Shown here: positions 21,851 to 34,726 of the stretch, in pieces
Layout of the letters: every line of letters starts with the position of its first letter
Position numbering within the stretch: position 1 is the stretch's first letter
NCBI GenBank assembly: GCA_023213395.1
Contig: CM041465.1
Span: forward strand, 99,579,741 to 99,643,740
Length of the DNA stretch: 64,000 bases
Origin: Cycas panzhihuaensis
Taxonomy: Eukaryota > Cycadophyta
Direction of reading: 5' to 3'
The notes under the pieces: generated by a model
Told to the model about the DNA's origin: nothing
Seen by the model: only the letters and a program-made list of their open reading frames with translations
Databases searched by the model: none
Position numbers and translations under genes: made by a program

Positions 21851-23990
21851 AGGGGCTTCTTCTCCCATGGGATATCACCACTTTGGTGAGAGTGCCCATG
21901 AGGATCATCTTGTGGGCTCTACTTCATTTGAGGATCCCTTTACCTCATGTGAGTAAATAGGAACCCCTCCCACAGATGTGGTGGAAGTGCTACATCAATG
22001 CTTCCAAGCTGTAAGTCTCCAACCACCTCTAAAATGGTTGGAGAGCATCTTGTGTAGTGTAGTGCCCTCCTCTTCCTTATCTATGCCTCCATATGCCTCT
22101 CATTCCACTTTGATATCCATAATGGGGCCACCTGTTACTGTATCTTCTTCCTCATATGTCCCTCATACTTTAGGGACCACCCAAGGTATACTCACCTTCC
22201 AAATAGGGTTGAGTATACCTCCTCCTAGCCAAGTGACCAAACCTCAACCAACCATGGTCTACCCATCCTTTACTCAACCTAAGAGACCTACATGTCCCTC
22301 TTCCTCTAGTCACATGGGATAAATCCCTATGCGATGTCAACCCCAACCTAGGGATCTCTCTCTTTTTGTACCCCTAGGATACACTTCCCAACCATGGGGG
22401 CATGGAAAAGTAAATCCCCTTCTTGTCTATAGGGTAGACTCCCTCTACCCATATGGTGTTGCACCACCTACAGGTGGTCCATATGGGTAGAATCCGGTGC
22501 CACACCCATTTGCTTCATCTTCATGCATCATCCTATATGTGGTGCCTTCACAAGAAGGATAAATCCCTCCTTAAGGCTCTTTTTCCCAAGTCCCCTTTCA
22601 ATAATGGGCATATCTTCAAAGGGGAATAGGTCCTTCTTACCCATTCGCTTCTCTCCCAGTTCCTTCACATCTAGAATTAGTCCCTCCCTACCAAGTGGAA
22701 GGGAGTTCATATCCCCCTTTCAGTTAAACCTCTCAAGGAGGATTTAGGCATCCATGCCCACCTCCTTCATCTTTTGTTGACCCATTGACTCAACCAAGGG
22801 CCCATCCCTTCATTGACTATAGGTCAGTTCTTTTGTCAATTAAGGCGCTAAGGACTAACTTACCACCTCATCCCCTTGAGGTGCCAAAGTTTGATGGGAC
22901 CTCTTGGAAAGACCCAATTGAGTATGTCAGGAGCTTCTCCATGGCATGTATCAATTACTAGGACTATGATCACATCCTAATGAAACTCTTTCTATGTTCC
23001 TTATAGGGTAATACCCTTAAGTTGTTCTATTGCCTTCCTACCCATCTGATTCATTCATTCCAATAGCTCATAGGTAAGTTCATCAAATATTTTGACATTG
23101 CTCGTCCCTTCGAGAGTGGAATGAAAACTTTGCTATCCATTGAATAAGGTCATGAAGAGATGAATTGTGACTTTTTCAGGCATTTTCATGATCTCCTTCA
23201 CTCCAAGAAGGCCACATTGCTTGAGGAGCTAAAAAGGGATCTCCTTGTGAATGACCTTCATCCTGAGGTATATGTTGAGGTCCTAAAAATGGGGGCAGCA
23301 ACATATGACTCCACCATAGCTAAATGCTTGGCTCTTAAGATCCAAGTGGGTTTCAAGAAACCTCTAAAACTATCACAACGATGTGAGGCACTCCCTCCAT
23401 CTCGTGACATAAAACCACAACAACTCCAAAAGCCTTCAACCCACTCAACAGAGAAGACTTTGGATTGCTTGACCTCCACCATACATTCATTTGAATGTAT
23501 AATGAAGGAGCTTAAGATCCAAGCTCCTCCCTTATCATTAAAATCTCATAGACATGTTCACCAAGCTTTCCAAGCAACACCTCCTAAGGATAGAAATACC
23601 CATTCTTCTCAAACAAGGAAAACTAAACCTTCCTTAGATAAGAAGTGGTGCTCCATCCATGGTGAATGCTTTCATGAGGATTCACAATATAGGGTGCAAC
23701 ACCCTAAACCCACTCCACATCATGATTCCTCTTCCAAGCAAGCATCTAGGCCCAACTTAGACTAGGTCGTCCATAGAGATCCCTTCCCCAAACATGGGGA
23801 ATAGGATCAACATGCTTAGCATAGAGAGAATTAGAATAGGGAAAGATCTCCAAACCTTCACCCTATGCAAGCTAAGGGGAAGGGGGCAAGAAGTTCTCTC
23901 CATTAAACCCCTTCACCTTCTCGATCCTAGAATAAAAGAAAGAGAGTCATCTAGATACTTGAGACCACATCCCTATATGCTTTAAGTCAG
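21851..23990 (+). pseudogene. gag: Element C gag, 5' end missing
   Basis: The N-terminal Pro/Ser-rich part has GTPPTDVVEVLHQCFQ near 21965. The core is seen at 23040-23400 (HFHDLLHSKKATLLEELKRD), followed by the Cys/His region WCSIHGECFHEDS near 23650. At 22447-22488 there is a strong inverted repeat around CCCATATGG. Many stops are present, yet the site that is TSS-stop in A and E reads TSWKDPIEYV here (about 22900). Confidence 0.78.
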
Positions 23991-24149
23991 TCTTAAGTGG
24001 ATAAAGAGGCCATGGGCACCTATTCCTCTTCCTAGCTTGATCCTCCCTTAAATAACCCTCCTTATGAGATTCCTCTACTCTCTAGGACGATCCCTGTTTA
24101 CTTAGGCTGCTATTATTTCTAAAGGGTACTTCCCCAACCAACTGGGAAA

Positions 24150-24730
24150 GGGAAACTCTTCTCTATCATAGATGAACTTCATACTATGGCTACCAGGATG
24201 ACCATGATGGATGTCTTGAGGAGCTATCTAGAGTAACATGCTTTTCTTTTAGAGACTTTAGGGTTAACAAATACATCCATCCATGCTTTAAGCATTGCTC
24301 CAAGTTGGGAGCCCATCATCTCCTTTGACCGTAGAGATCTCCCCCTGACTAGTGAAAGGGAATTCCAATGGCATTACCCTTTTACCATATCTATAAACAC
24401 TCTCAAGTTTACTCTCTAAAGGACTATTGTAGATAGTGGTTCTTCCATTAATGCTATGCCTTTATGCATTATGTAGGAGTTAGGTATAGTGGCTCTTGAT
24501 CCAATTATATGGTATTACCATGGCTACGATTGTAGTGAGAAAATGCCCTTAGGTTCTATCTCCATCCCTCTCACCCTTGATGACAAAACTATCCTCACTA
24601 ATATTATTGTCCTCGATGTAGACATGGACTACAACCTTCTATTGGGATGTCCATGGCTTGACTAGATAGGATCCATGTGTTCGTCTCATTAGGGACAGGT
24701 CAAATTCATCCATGAAGGATGAATAAAGGT
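24150..24730 (+). pseudogene. pol: Element C protease region
   Basis: It reads DELHTMA, MDVLRSY, then TIVDSGSSINAMPL near 24425 with the catalytic DSG kept. After a stop (24475) comes LLGCPWLD near 24640. It is the only one of the three Tat copies here with an intact protease active-site triad. Confidence 0.72.
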
Positions 24731-24779
24731 TGTTTCTTGGGAGCCTCCTGCCATTAAATAATCACACCAGTCCTGTTAA

Positions 24780-25560
24780 GTGGTTCATGATCTAGTGAAG
24801 GGTAACAAAGGTCCATCCACTCATGCTTATGCCTACATGATCAATATTCCTAGTGCTTCCTGCTCAGAGGAGGGACCTTCCTCTTCCTCTTATAACCTCA
24901 TTCATTTTTCCCCTATTGGTGTAGGGAGCTATGGGTATCTTGTCATTTTTAGTGATGACGAGTCAAATGGCAAGGATGAGGACCTCCCTCATCCCATATC
25001 CCTCCTAAACATAAGTAGGGAGTGCTTGCTTCATTGCGGGTCTTAACTTGGAACCCCTTCTATTGAGGAGTCTAATACTCCCATCGAGTCACGTGTGGTC
25101 ATTTCCATCTCTCATGTGACTTCCCATGTCACTTTGCCTTTTATCTCATCACCTCCCCTGGGTGATGAGGATAGGGAACCTCCTATCACACGTCATAGGA
25201 GAATTCCCTCTGACTCTTTTGAAGAGACCCCTAATTATATCAAGTAATGGGTTGACTGCTATGGGCTGACCACTCCTTCTATCTCTTGTTCCTCATCTTC
25301 TCTAAGTATAACTATCTATGGGGTAGATTGCTTTGAGAATGATGAGGCATTGTTAGAGCATTTAGTGAGCTCCATGCCCAACCTCCCTCCTGGTCACTAT
25401 AAGCTTAGTTATTGAAAGATCTTAGCCCTTGGGTCATCCCTAGCTGACCCAAGCTTACCGAGTTCCTCTTTGCCTCTTCTTATTGACCAAGCCCCTCTTC
25501 ATTATAAGGAGGAGAATTCCATATACATGGGGGCAACTAAGGACATCGTACGCACCCTTA
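24780..25560 (+). pseudogene. pol: Element C protease-RT linker
   Basis: The conserved FSPIGVGSYGYLVIFSDDES phrase is near 24910. After stops and shifts comes GVDCFENDEALLEHLV near 25325, then EENSIYMGATKDIVRTLSK near 25510, as in A. Confidence 0.62.
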
Positions 25561-26400
25561 GTAAGGTCATCGAGGTGGGAGTGGAATGTTCCCATGAAGA
25601 AATGAAGGAATACACCCTCCTTTTAAGGAGTTTCATGATTTTCTTATGTGGGATTATACTAACATAAAGGGAATAGACCCCTCCATCATCACCCATAATC
25701 TTACAACCATCTCAGGTGCTCACCTCGTATGATAAAAGTAGTGCCCCCTTCATCCTAAGTTATCTACTTCCACTAAGATGAAAGTTAAAAAACTCTTAGA
25801 TGAAGGGCTAATTACTTCCATCGATTACCCTAAATGGGTCTCTAATATCGTTCCCATTGCGAAAAATAATAGAATGATCTAGATATATGTTGATTTTTAA
25901 GATATCAATAATACATATCCTAAAGATAACTTCCCCTTACCTTTTATTGATCGGATTATCGATCATACTACCAGATTTGAAATTGTATTCTTGATGGATG
26001 GCTTCTCTGGTTATAACCAAATCTAAATTTCTCCCAAATACCATTACAAAATGGCCTTCACTACTCCTTGGGGTACCTTTGCTTATAAAGCAATGCTCTT
26101 TGGACTCAAAAATATAGGTGCCACTTACCAAAGGGCAATGCAATTTATCTTCTATGACCTCATAAATAAAACCTTTGAGGTCTTCATGGATGATATTTTG
26201 AGTCTCTCTCATAAGAGGGCCCATCACCTTGAGGATTTATGTGCCATATTTACATGGTGTTGCAAATACCATGTTGGCCTAAACCTACTCAAATATGTAT
26301 TTGTCGTGATTGTCAATAAGCTCCTAGGTTTCCTCATTTCTAAACAAGGAATCTAGATTAATCCTTACAAGGTTAAGGCCATTCTTGACTTGCGTCCGCC
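25561..26400 (+). pseudogene. pol: Element C reverse transcriptase
   Basis: The RT core shows KVKKLLDEGLITSIDYPKW near 25785, MAFTTPWGTFAYKAMLFGLKN near 26055 and the catalytic FMDDI near 26190. Stops are present near 25880, 25899 and 26025. Its frame and spacing follow A. Confidence 0.8.
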
Positions 26401-26922
26401 CAAAACATAATGTCAAATCAAGTTGTTTTTGGGTAGGTTGGGTTTCCTTAGGTATTTCTTAGAAAATGTTGGCACAAACGCTAAACCTCTTACTAACTTG
26501 TTGAAGAAGAAAGCCCCATTCATTTGGTCTCCTAAGGCCTAAGAAGCTTTCCAAGAGCCTTAGTTTCTGCCTCTATCTTGGCACCCCCTCTCTTCATCTG
26601 TCCCTTCATCCTCTACGCCTTAGCTACTGGTAAATCTTTAGGGGATATGCTTGCCTAAGAGGATGATTTAGGAACCAAGCAAGCTATTTATTTCATCATC
26701 TATACATTGGTTACTGTTAAGCTTAATTACTCCCCTGCCGAAAAGGAATGCCTTGCCTTAGTTTACATAACCAAGAAATTTAAGCATTACTTGCTTAGTA
26801 ATACCACTTGAGTGATCATCCATTCTGATCCTTTGAAATACCTCTTAACCCAGTCTAACTTGACTGGTAAGACCGACAAATGGGTCATCCTCCTTTAAGA
26901 ATATGACCCTCAAGTCATCAAC
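26401..26922 (+). pseudogene. pol: Element C RNase H (gypsy type)
   Basis: It reads FLGRLGFLRYFLEN near 26430, then KLNYSPAEKECLALV near 26725 and SDPLKYLLTQSNLTGKT near 26830. Several stops and a frameshift are present. As in A, no second RNase H lies between this domain and integrase. Confidence 0.72.
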
Positions 26923-27809
26923 ATGAAATCAAAGAAAGGAATGGTGGTCACTGAACAACTAGCCAATGCACCTATTCCTAACTCTTTTAACATTCCCATT
27001 GATGACTCCTTACTTGACGAGCCTATCTTTTCCATCCAAGACTCGTCGCCCCATCCATTAGCTAGTAGTGAATGGTATGGGAACATTGTACAATACCTTG
27101 CTGAATAGTAACATTATCTTGAGACTAGTGATAAGGTGAGTTCATGAGTTAGGGCTACTACTAGGTAATATTTCCTCATAGAGAAGGTATTATACAAAAG
27201 ATCTTTCAATGGGGTCCTCCTTCACTATGTCAACCCCCACAAATTGAACCAAATACTTCACGAGTGCCATAATAGAATTTGTGGGGGCTATTTTGGGGGC
27301 CAATCCATAGCCCAAAGGATCCTCCACATGGGTTATTACTGGTCATCCCTTTTCAAGGATGCCCATGCCTATGTGTTGTGTTTTCGTAGGTGCCAAGAAC
27401 ATGCCAACGTCATTCATTTATCTTACAAGGCCTTACACCTAATTATCTCTCCGTGGCCTTTTTCCCAATGGGGACTAGACCTTATTGGAATCTTAACCCC
27501 TCCTTCCTCATCGTAACATAAGTTCATCTTGACCATGATGGAGTACTTCACTAAATGGGATAAAGTAGTCCCATTATCTTTCATTACTAGTAAGACTATA
27601 GCCACCTTCATCTACTAATACATTATATGTCGATTCAAGGTTCCTAACATCCTAATTATAGATAATAGTACTCCCTTTTGTAATAAGGAGATGGATGAGC
27701 TTTGTGGGAAGTTTAAAATATCCCACAAGACCTCTTCCCCTTATTACCCTCAGGCTAATAACCAAATTGAATCTTTTAATAAAACTCTTATCAATATTTT
27801 GAAGAAAAT
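26923..27809 (+). pseudogene. pol: Element C integrase, N-terminal and core part
   Basis: The linker (KKGMVVTEQLANAPIPNSF) is followed by the zinc region HECHNRICGGYFGG...CFRRCQEHAN (27260-27410). The core has GLDLIGILTP, then IIDNSTPF near 27660 and the Glu of QIESFNKTL near 27770. It stops at the insertion of solo LTR D after the AAAAT at 27805-27809. The rest is at 29736-30249. Confidence 0.8.
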
Positions 27810-29735
27810 TAGATGCATGTCTATGGGATAACCACCTAGCTACGTAGGAATGGCAAAGATAATTGATGACAATATAGGGGTGCAGATAGGAACCTACAAG
27901 TGAGGCAAGTACCACGCAGGGCTCCCCATGCACGGGAGCACGAGTTCAGGACCTGCGGATGATACCCAACTACCTAAAGGGTGGTTCTCCACTTCAGCTA
28001 GGAAGAGGAAAGGTGAAAAGGTAGCCTGGATAGATTTAGGAGGAGGGTCCTCCCACCCTTGGGTGACCATAAGGGGAGGAAGAGAATCCTTGAGTGTTTC
28101 CCTATAGTAGAGGGAAACAAGTAGGAGAAAGGTAGGTAAATAGCCTATGATTAAGACCTCCTTGGTTATTCGGATGAGCGAAGGAAACCAAGGGAAGAAG
28201 AAGGGAGTGGGAACGATCAATCAATCCAAAGTTCCCCCCTGAAGGTGCAACCAAGAGAAGAGAGGATGCTAAGGTACGTACAAGTAAACCAAATTAAATA
28301 TAATAAGCCAAGGGAGTAAAGGCGAGGTTTACAAGCTAAAGGGAAAAACTTCTTAAAAGTCCTTTCCTACAATAGGTATAGTATACGAGATATAACATAC
28401 ATAATGCAAACAAAAAAGAGAGAGTTGGTTCTCTTTTTCTTTTATGTTGTCTAATTACTACTATGCAAAACTTTTCAAAAGAAAGAGAGTGAAATGAAAC
28501 AAGAACACATACCTGGGATGAGGGTGCGGTTGAAGTGGCAATGCTTCCACAAGATGTCCAAATCCTTCCACGAAGCCATGGCAGAGGGTCGCAGTAGGGT
28601 GAAGCGTGGGGCTTCCTTACCTTCCCCGGAAAGTGACACCAAAGTGCCAAAGACGAAAAGGAAAGCAATAGCAGAAAATAAAATACTATGATAAAATACA
28701 AATAAATGCACTTACCTGGGAGAGAGAAAGGGAGGAGAAGTTCCTCGCATCCTCCTCGTACCTCAAGAGAAAAGTGGGAGGCATTTGCCTCTGCAAAAGC
28801 TTGCTGAGAAGAGGTTGGAAAACTTGAGAAAAGGTTGAAGTACAGCAAGTATGGAGCCCCTACTGAGATGGCCGAGGAAAATCCTACTTCTGGGACCACT
28901 TGGTGACTGCCTGGGCAAGGAGACCCTGAAAACTCCTTAAGTAGGCCCTCTCTAAGGTGTGCAATAGGCTGTGAGGATGTCACAGTAAAGCCTAAGGAGA
29001 GTTGGGTGCTAAAGAGTAGTTGCAGGACCTGGAAATATAACAGAGCGGTAAGAGAGCGAGATAATGGGCATTTTCCTTTGTAATCCTTTTAAAGAGAGCC
29101 AAAAGATCCTAAAAATGAGTTGAGATGGGCTTAAATACTCGGCCCCAACCCTAATCAAGCGATTAGGGCTCAGTTGACACTGAGGTGGGTCAAAGGACAT
29201 GTGGCAATTCTGTAATAAATGCAAGAATTGCCATGACAGTTTTAAAAAATAAAACATAACAGTCGCATTGCAGGAAACTTCGCAGTGCCGGACTAGAAGA
29301 CCAAACTAGCCCAAACAGCCAGCCAGGGCTATGGACCAACATATTAGGAGGCTGGCAGGGGGGCGTGCCCACCTCCCTAAAGGCAAACAACAGACTAAGA
29401 GCCACAAGAAAGGCAACCGTGGGACTCAAGAATGCAACAAGAAGACCAAACAATGATGGATCAACATACGAGTGATCATCACATGAATCAAGTGAGTCTT
29501 AAGGGGAGTAGGGCAGATTGCAGGAAGTGACACGTCCACTGGGGTGCCACACTCGCTAGGAGTGTGTCCCCGCTATAGTCGTCATAGGTTAAATAGGTGT
29601 AGATGGTGCAAACCATCTATGAAAAACATAGTATACAAGCAAATACTCCTCACAAAATGTTAAAATAAAGTGAGAAACATACCTATACTTACCTGAGTCA
29701 ACCTCTCTGTATCCATTCCTGGAAGTTAGGAAACA
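27810..29735 (-). repeat. Solo LTR D, Tat family (1926 bp)
   Basis: On the minus strand it begins TGTTTCC at 29735 and ends CATCTA at 27810 (the expected terminal CA is mutated to TA). It matches the LTRs of A and E along its length but is shorter. It is flanked by AAAAT (27805-27809) and AAAAC (29736-29740), a 5-bp duplication with one change. Integrase of C is continuous if it is removed. No internal retroelement sequence is present, so it is a solo LTR left by LTR-LTR recombination. It contains a 215-codon minus-strand ORF (28336-28983) without recognisable domains. Confidence 0.88.
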
Positions 29736-30249
29736 AAAACCATTGCCTAATCCCAAAGGGATTGGCACCTTCAACTCCCTTCTACTTTGTGGGCTTACTG
29801 TACTTCCATTTTCATAGCTACAAGGATGACTCTATTCTCCCTTATGTATGGGACCGAAGTGGTCCTTCCCTTGGAAGTCAAAATCCCCTCCTTATGTGTT
29901 TCTCTTCAAGGTCTCATTGATGAGGAATCTTATCACTAGGCGTACCTCCTCAATGTTGAAGCCTTAGATAAGAAATGCTTGATGGCATACCAAGCAAACC
30001 TTGCCTTCAAGGCCAGGGTATAAAGAACATGCGATAAACATCTTCATCCTTATCCTCTAAGTCTTGGGGACCATGTCCTCAAGCTTGAATATCTCCATGA
30101 CTACTTATCTAAATTTAGGATTAAATGGGTTAGTCCTTTTGTCATTCTCGAGAGACTCGATAATGGGACCTATAGGATAGCAACTCTAAAGGGTCTCGAA
30201 TTCGAGAAAGCTATTAATGGTAAATTCCTAAAGAAGTTATATGTGTGAC
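29736..30249 (+). pseudogene. pol: Element C integrase, C-terminal part
   Basis: It continues from 27809 across D: the A-like QSQKDWHL segment, a stretch equivalent to A 8760-8940, then FRIKWVSPFVILERLDNGTYRIATLKG near 30115 and KFLKKLYV with TGA at 30247-30249. Frames are broken. It matches A 8700-9201. Confidence 0.75.
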
Positions 30250-31051
30250 CCTTTCTACCCTTGAGTAGGATAGGCATACCCCCTTCTCTCACTCTGAAAT
30301 GAGCTTAAACTACCACTCCAGGCACATCATTATTTCTCCTAACCACAGGTATAATGATGGTTTAGAGTGGCTCTTTATCCTTTTGACTTAGTTATTTAAA
30401 TTGCATCTTTTATCCCTCTCTTGAGGGGGATCTTTCTTTTCTTGGTTGGGTAAGAAAACCTCCTTTATCTCTAAGCATATAGTTACTTCCCAACTAGAGC
30501 TCTTTGTTTGGGCATCCATGCCTCCTTTATTATCATTTCTTTTGTATATCTATTATGCTCTATCGGTAGACATGTGTGGTGCCCCTTCCTAGTCTCATAC
30601 GCATCCATCATCGATATATATAGTAATCATGTGTGCCTAGTACGAGTGAGGTATTACATGAAAGGAAGCATAAGTATCATCTGCATATGATCTAATAACA
30701 AAGAATCATATATATCTATTAGCTAAAACCATCAAAATGCATGACCCCTTGTGCACTCGTACACCCATATCCATATGCATACATTTATCTCTCTATGCAT
30801 CACATAAATAAAGAAACTATACAACAAAGCAACAACATTACAAATCCACTATAACATCATTATCATGTGTCAAAAGGGGTACCCATTGGCCCCCATCTAT
30901 ATATGTACAAATTCTATTGTACAAAAAAATCATATAGTGCATCATCATCTAGGCAACGTGCCTTAAGAAGCTAGAATCCTTGCAAGGAGGAGTACAATCA
31001 TGTGCTTATATATGGTAAAAACTCCCTAGAGGTCCAATGCTTTCCTACCAA
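30250..31051 (+). other. Element C region after integrase
   Basis: I see no gene. It matches A 9202-9840: the GAAATGAGCTTAAACTACCA segment near 30297, AT-rich sequence, and a G-rich/TACAATCATGTG block near 30990. Homology with A ends at about 31045 at TGCTTTCC, where copia J begins. Any antisense gene of C would lie beyond J, outside the window. Confidence 0.65.
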
Positions 31052-31468
31052 AAATCCATAGTATACAACCTCCTTGAAGAGAAAATATAACTGCAGAAGC
31101 AATGTAATTATAGAACTCTAAACTATATAAAGAATGAACAACATAAACAAACCAAGTACTTAGCAAAGAACACCAAGAGATTTAGGTCTAAGTATAGACC
31201 TTTTATTAATCTAAGGAATAGCTAAAGAATTATAGAGATGAATGAACTCTAACTCTTCTCCTTAACTCATCCATGACCATATCATGTTACATGTACAGTT
31301 ACATAAGAATATATAGACACAAAATTATAAGATACTACCTTACAGTTTTACAATACAATGGGCATAAACCATAGGTTGATAAAAGACACCTATAAGACAC
31401 TTAAAAAGGGGCTTAGGTGTAATTCCTATACCCATGTAATACTTGAAAAGTGTTCAACATATCTAATA
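31052..31468 (-). repeat. Element J 3' LTR (copia, about 417 bp)
   Basis: On the minus strand the polypurine tract AAGTGGGAGAT is followed by TATTAGATATGTTGAACAC, where plant copia LTRs usually begin TGTTAG. The outer edge near 31052 is set by loss of homology between C and A and may be off by about ten bases. J is a different family from B and L. Confidence 0.65.
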
Positions 31469-31765
31469 ATCTCCCACTTGCTGAACACTTTACAAGAAAA
31501 CATGTATACAGAACTACTAAATGCCAAAATCACAAACATCCAATGCAATTCTACACCATCTAAAATTTTCTATGCTAATAATCTTAGTCCATGAGTCTAT
31601 AGAATTCTCTTATGTAGTAATCTTCTACAAATCCACCTTGTGATCTTGAACTATTTCCCTCATAAAATACAACTTCACATCTATATGCTTCGGTCGAGTA
31701 TGAAAAATGGGGTTTTCTGCTAGGTAGATTACATTTTGACTATCACAATCTATCCTCACAGCATC
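31469..31765 (-). pseudogene. pol: Element J RNase H, C-terminal piece
   Basis: The minus strand reads AVRIDCDSQNVIYLAENP and HTRPKHIDVKLYF, the last part of copia RNase H with the CDS Asp kept. A tail ending RWCRIALDVCDFGI follows. The reading continues directly into 59086 on the other side of E (…KQ/DAVRIDCD), which shows that E inserted inside this domain. Confidence 0.82.
31761..31765. other. Left target-site duplication of E (GCATC)
   Basis: GCATC directly before E's LTR end. The same bases are found at 59081-59085 after E's other end. Confidence 0.9.
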
Positions 31766-34369
31766 TGGAATCGTGTCTATAGGATGGTCTTCTATGCTTA
31801 GAAGGATATAACAAACTAAGGTGCGGTCGGGCTATAAATAGGACCTTAACAACAAGAAAGAACACCACACAGGGCATCTATACACTCGAGCGTAGATTTG
31901 GGACCCACTAATGGTGCCCAATTGCCTTAGGGTAATTTTCGGAAAAGGATGTAAGGCAAAGCCTTGGGTTGTCCTAAAAGAGAAGGCCCTCCTACCCCTT
32001 GGATGGCCGGGAAGAGAAAGAGGGGCTCTAGGAAGTTGTGCCTTCTCACGAGAAGGAGAAGGCAACGTGCGAGCAAATGTATATGAGATACGATGTCCTA
32101 CGTGTGGGTTAGATGGGGTGTAAGGAATATATGGCTCACACTTAAGACCTATCTACACACGATATAAACAACTATAAAAAGAATTCGTAAATGTAAGAAT
32201 GAGTTCTTTCCCTTTTTGCTTCCTATGTGTCTTTAGCATGTGACATGTGCATAAAAGAAACACAGTGGAAAAAAGGATAAAAAGGAGACAAGGAATACCT
32301 AGAAAAGAAGCGTGGTTAGGACGTTGCGCCCTCCCACTCTTTACACACTCATCCATTTGAACTCACCACGTAGGTGTGGGGCTAGTCGACGATGGTTGCT
32401 GTGAATAGATGAGGGGTTACCTTACCTTCCCCAATCATGTGAAAGCAAAGCAACAAAAAAGAGCAAAGAAGGAAAATAAAAGTACTACTAACTAGAGACT
32501 AACCTGTTAAGAAGTCCACCTCCTTTGTACTTTCATTACCGCGAACCTGGTAAGCACAAAACAAGGTTTCTCCCTCCGAGAAGAGGGGGCTGCCAAATAT
32601 GCCTAATATATATATGAATACAAGAAGTAGTTAATAAATCAAGCTAAAGAAATATTACACTCTACCTCAAAACCTCCAAGCAAGACTTAAACTAAAGCAA
32701 CACCAAATAGTGACTAAGATGAGGAAGTTAGCCTCAGAATGGCCAACTTACCCACAAGTACCTCCACGTAGCCTCAATGGGGGGAAAACCAGGGTGTAAT
32801 GGTTATATGGGACAGTGGAAAAAAGAGGTGATAAACCAACAAAATGGTGCCCAGACAAACCCAAGAGATGAAGTGCTATGGGCAGCAAATCGTCAAGTTG
32901 AGACAAGCCAAGGATCACAAACCAACCGGGACGAGTTTGGGGGCTTATGTGATGCCCAAAACCTGAGAGTGCAGGTCTGGAACTAGCATGGCAATGGGTA
33001 CCAATGCTATTTTTAGAACTAGAAATAAGCTCTCAATATCCCTGGCCCAGCTCTAGAGAGAGGCATGAAGTGAAAGAGGAAGGAAGGGAAGGGTAAAACC
33101 CTTAGGGAGAAGGCCAACAAGGGGACTGATCCCACCTTTCTGCCTTCACCCATCCTTATGTAGCCCTTTTGCACAGCCACCCTAGAGTGATCTTGTAGGA
33201 AAGGAGAGGAGAAGTACTATAAAATGAGGAGCAACAGGCAAACTCCTATGACATGCAAAGATAGGAGCAAGGAATGACTCAACACTGCTCATAAAAGAAA
33301 GGAAGAAAGCTAAGAAACTTAAAGGACTATTGAAGGGATACCTTGCAGCAGAAGGAAGGAGCTTGATTCTGCCAGAAATCAAGAGGAAAAGCCTGTGCCA
33401 AACAGGCTTTTCAGACCTAGGCTGAAGGGGAGGCAAACGTGGATGTAACTCTGACATCTTGGAGCTTGCTTGTTGAGATGCTGTGAGTATTCTTCCTCCA
33501 TGACATAGACCTGCAAAAAGGGAGCCTGAAGCTACTGGAGTAAGGCCTAAGATGCAGCAAGTGTCCTATGGAAGAGGAGCCAGAGCATAGGAGCATATCC
33601 TATGAAAGTTGTGGAGTGAGAGCTGAAGTAAAGAGCCAAAAAATGAACTTAGAAGCCTAGTAAATGGCTTAGATTTTGAGTTTTATACTCACTCCAACCC
33701 TAAACGAATGTTTAGGATTATGGTGGGGGTGAGTATGTAAGGGTGCCACATAGCGATTCCACAGAAAGAGCGGGAATCACCGAGGCAGTTTTAAAAAACG
33801 AGTTTAAACAGTCGCACAGTGGCAAACTTCATGGTATCATGATAAACTTTGCGGTACTGCTAAGTTTGCAGTGGTGTAGGACTGAAAGTCAAAATTAAGG
33901 TAGAACTAAGGCCTAGAGCCAAACAGAAGGGTGTGCAGAGGTTGGGCAGGCTGGGAGCTCATGCCCAAGTGGCTGGCAAGTGGCTGACAGAGAGAGACAA
34001 GTCTCGAGGGGGGCCTATCAGACTTAGAAGGGGACTCAAAGCGGTGATAGGAGTGTTAACGCGAGTAGATCATGACTAACAACGATGTTTGAGGAGCTGT
34101 GGAGGCATTGTAGGTAGCCGAGTGCCATATGGGGTACATGACTTGTTGAGGAATGCCCCATGGTGGGTCATCATAGGCTGGATAATATGCGACAAGCACA
34201 AGCAACGTGATCAGGCAAGAAAGCAATGCGATCACATAAATGGTAAGCAAGCATGCATCAAACAACACTCTAAATGACACTTACCAAGCGATAGCTGAAA
34301 GTGAGAAGTATATACCTATGCTTACCTGAGTCGACCCATCTCAAGTCCATTCTTGGTAGTTGGGAAACA
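31766..34369 (-). repeat. Element E 3' LTR (2604 bp)
   Basis: On the minus strand it begins TGTTTCCCAAC at 34369 and ends GATTCCA at 31766. It matches the pieces of the 5' LTR at 47900-48483, 50673-51703 and 58157-59080. It carries the shared ACTCAGGTAAG donor-like signal near its start and GGGGAAGGTAAGG at about 32420. Confidence 0.92.
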
Positions 34370-34726
34370 TTGCACCCTTGGCAGCAGAGCCTCACCGCTC
34401 AGAAGTTTGGCATGATGGCAAATGCTGGCAACCAAAGACTATTAGTAGAACATGTATATATATATAAATCATGAAAAGAATATGGACCAAGGGTGTCAGC
34501 AAGTGTCGTGGCAGAACGCATGGACAAGGGAGATAGAGATGAGGACAACATAGGGGCTGCCTATGTGTCGCTTGGAAGTCAACCTGGAGATGAAATAAAC
34601 GAAAAAATGGGGATGCCCCCATCACTAAAATGCAATAGATAATGTAAGGGCAACCAACAGGCTAGACAAATGAGCTAGGAGAAAGGCGATTAGAGACCTA
34701 GGCAATGGGCAGGCCAAGCAAGTCTC
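34370..34726 (-). other. Element E segment between 3' LTR and RNase H ORF
   Basis: No gene is seen in this roughly 360-bp segment. It corresponds to A 13121-13529. I cannot point to a clean polypurine tract. Confidence 0.5.

Larger units (their letters stand above)
21851..31051 (+). mobile_element. Element C: older Tat-type Ty3/gypsy element, internal part
   Basis: Gag, protease, RT, RNase H and integrase follow in the same order as in A and can be aligned almost throughout, but with more changes. It starts inside gag because M is inserted there. It is interrupted by solo LTR D in integrase and by copia J at about 31051. No LTR of C is in the window. It forms the outermost visible layer of the nest. 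Confidence 0.85.

Noticed and set aside
28336-28983. 215-codon minus-strand ORF in solo LTR D
   Set aside because: It lies within an LTR, is hydrophobic and low in complexity without a known domain, and is not open in the matching parts of A and E.
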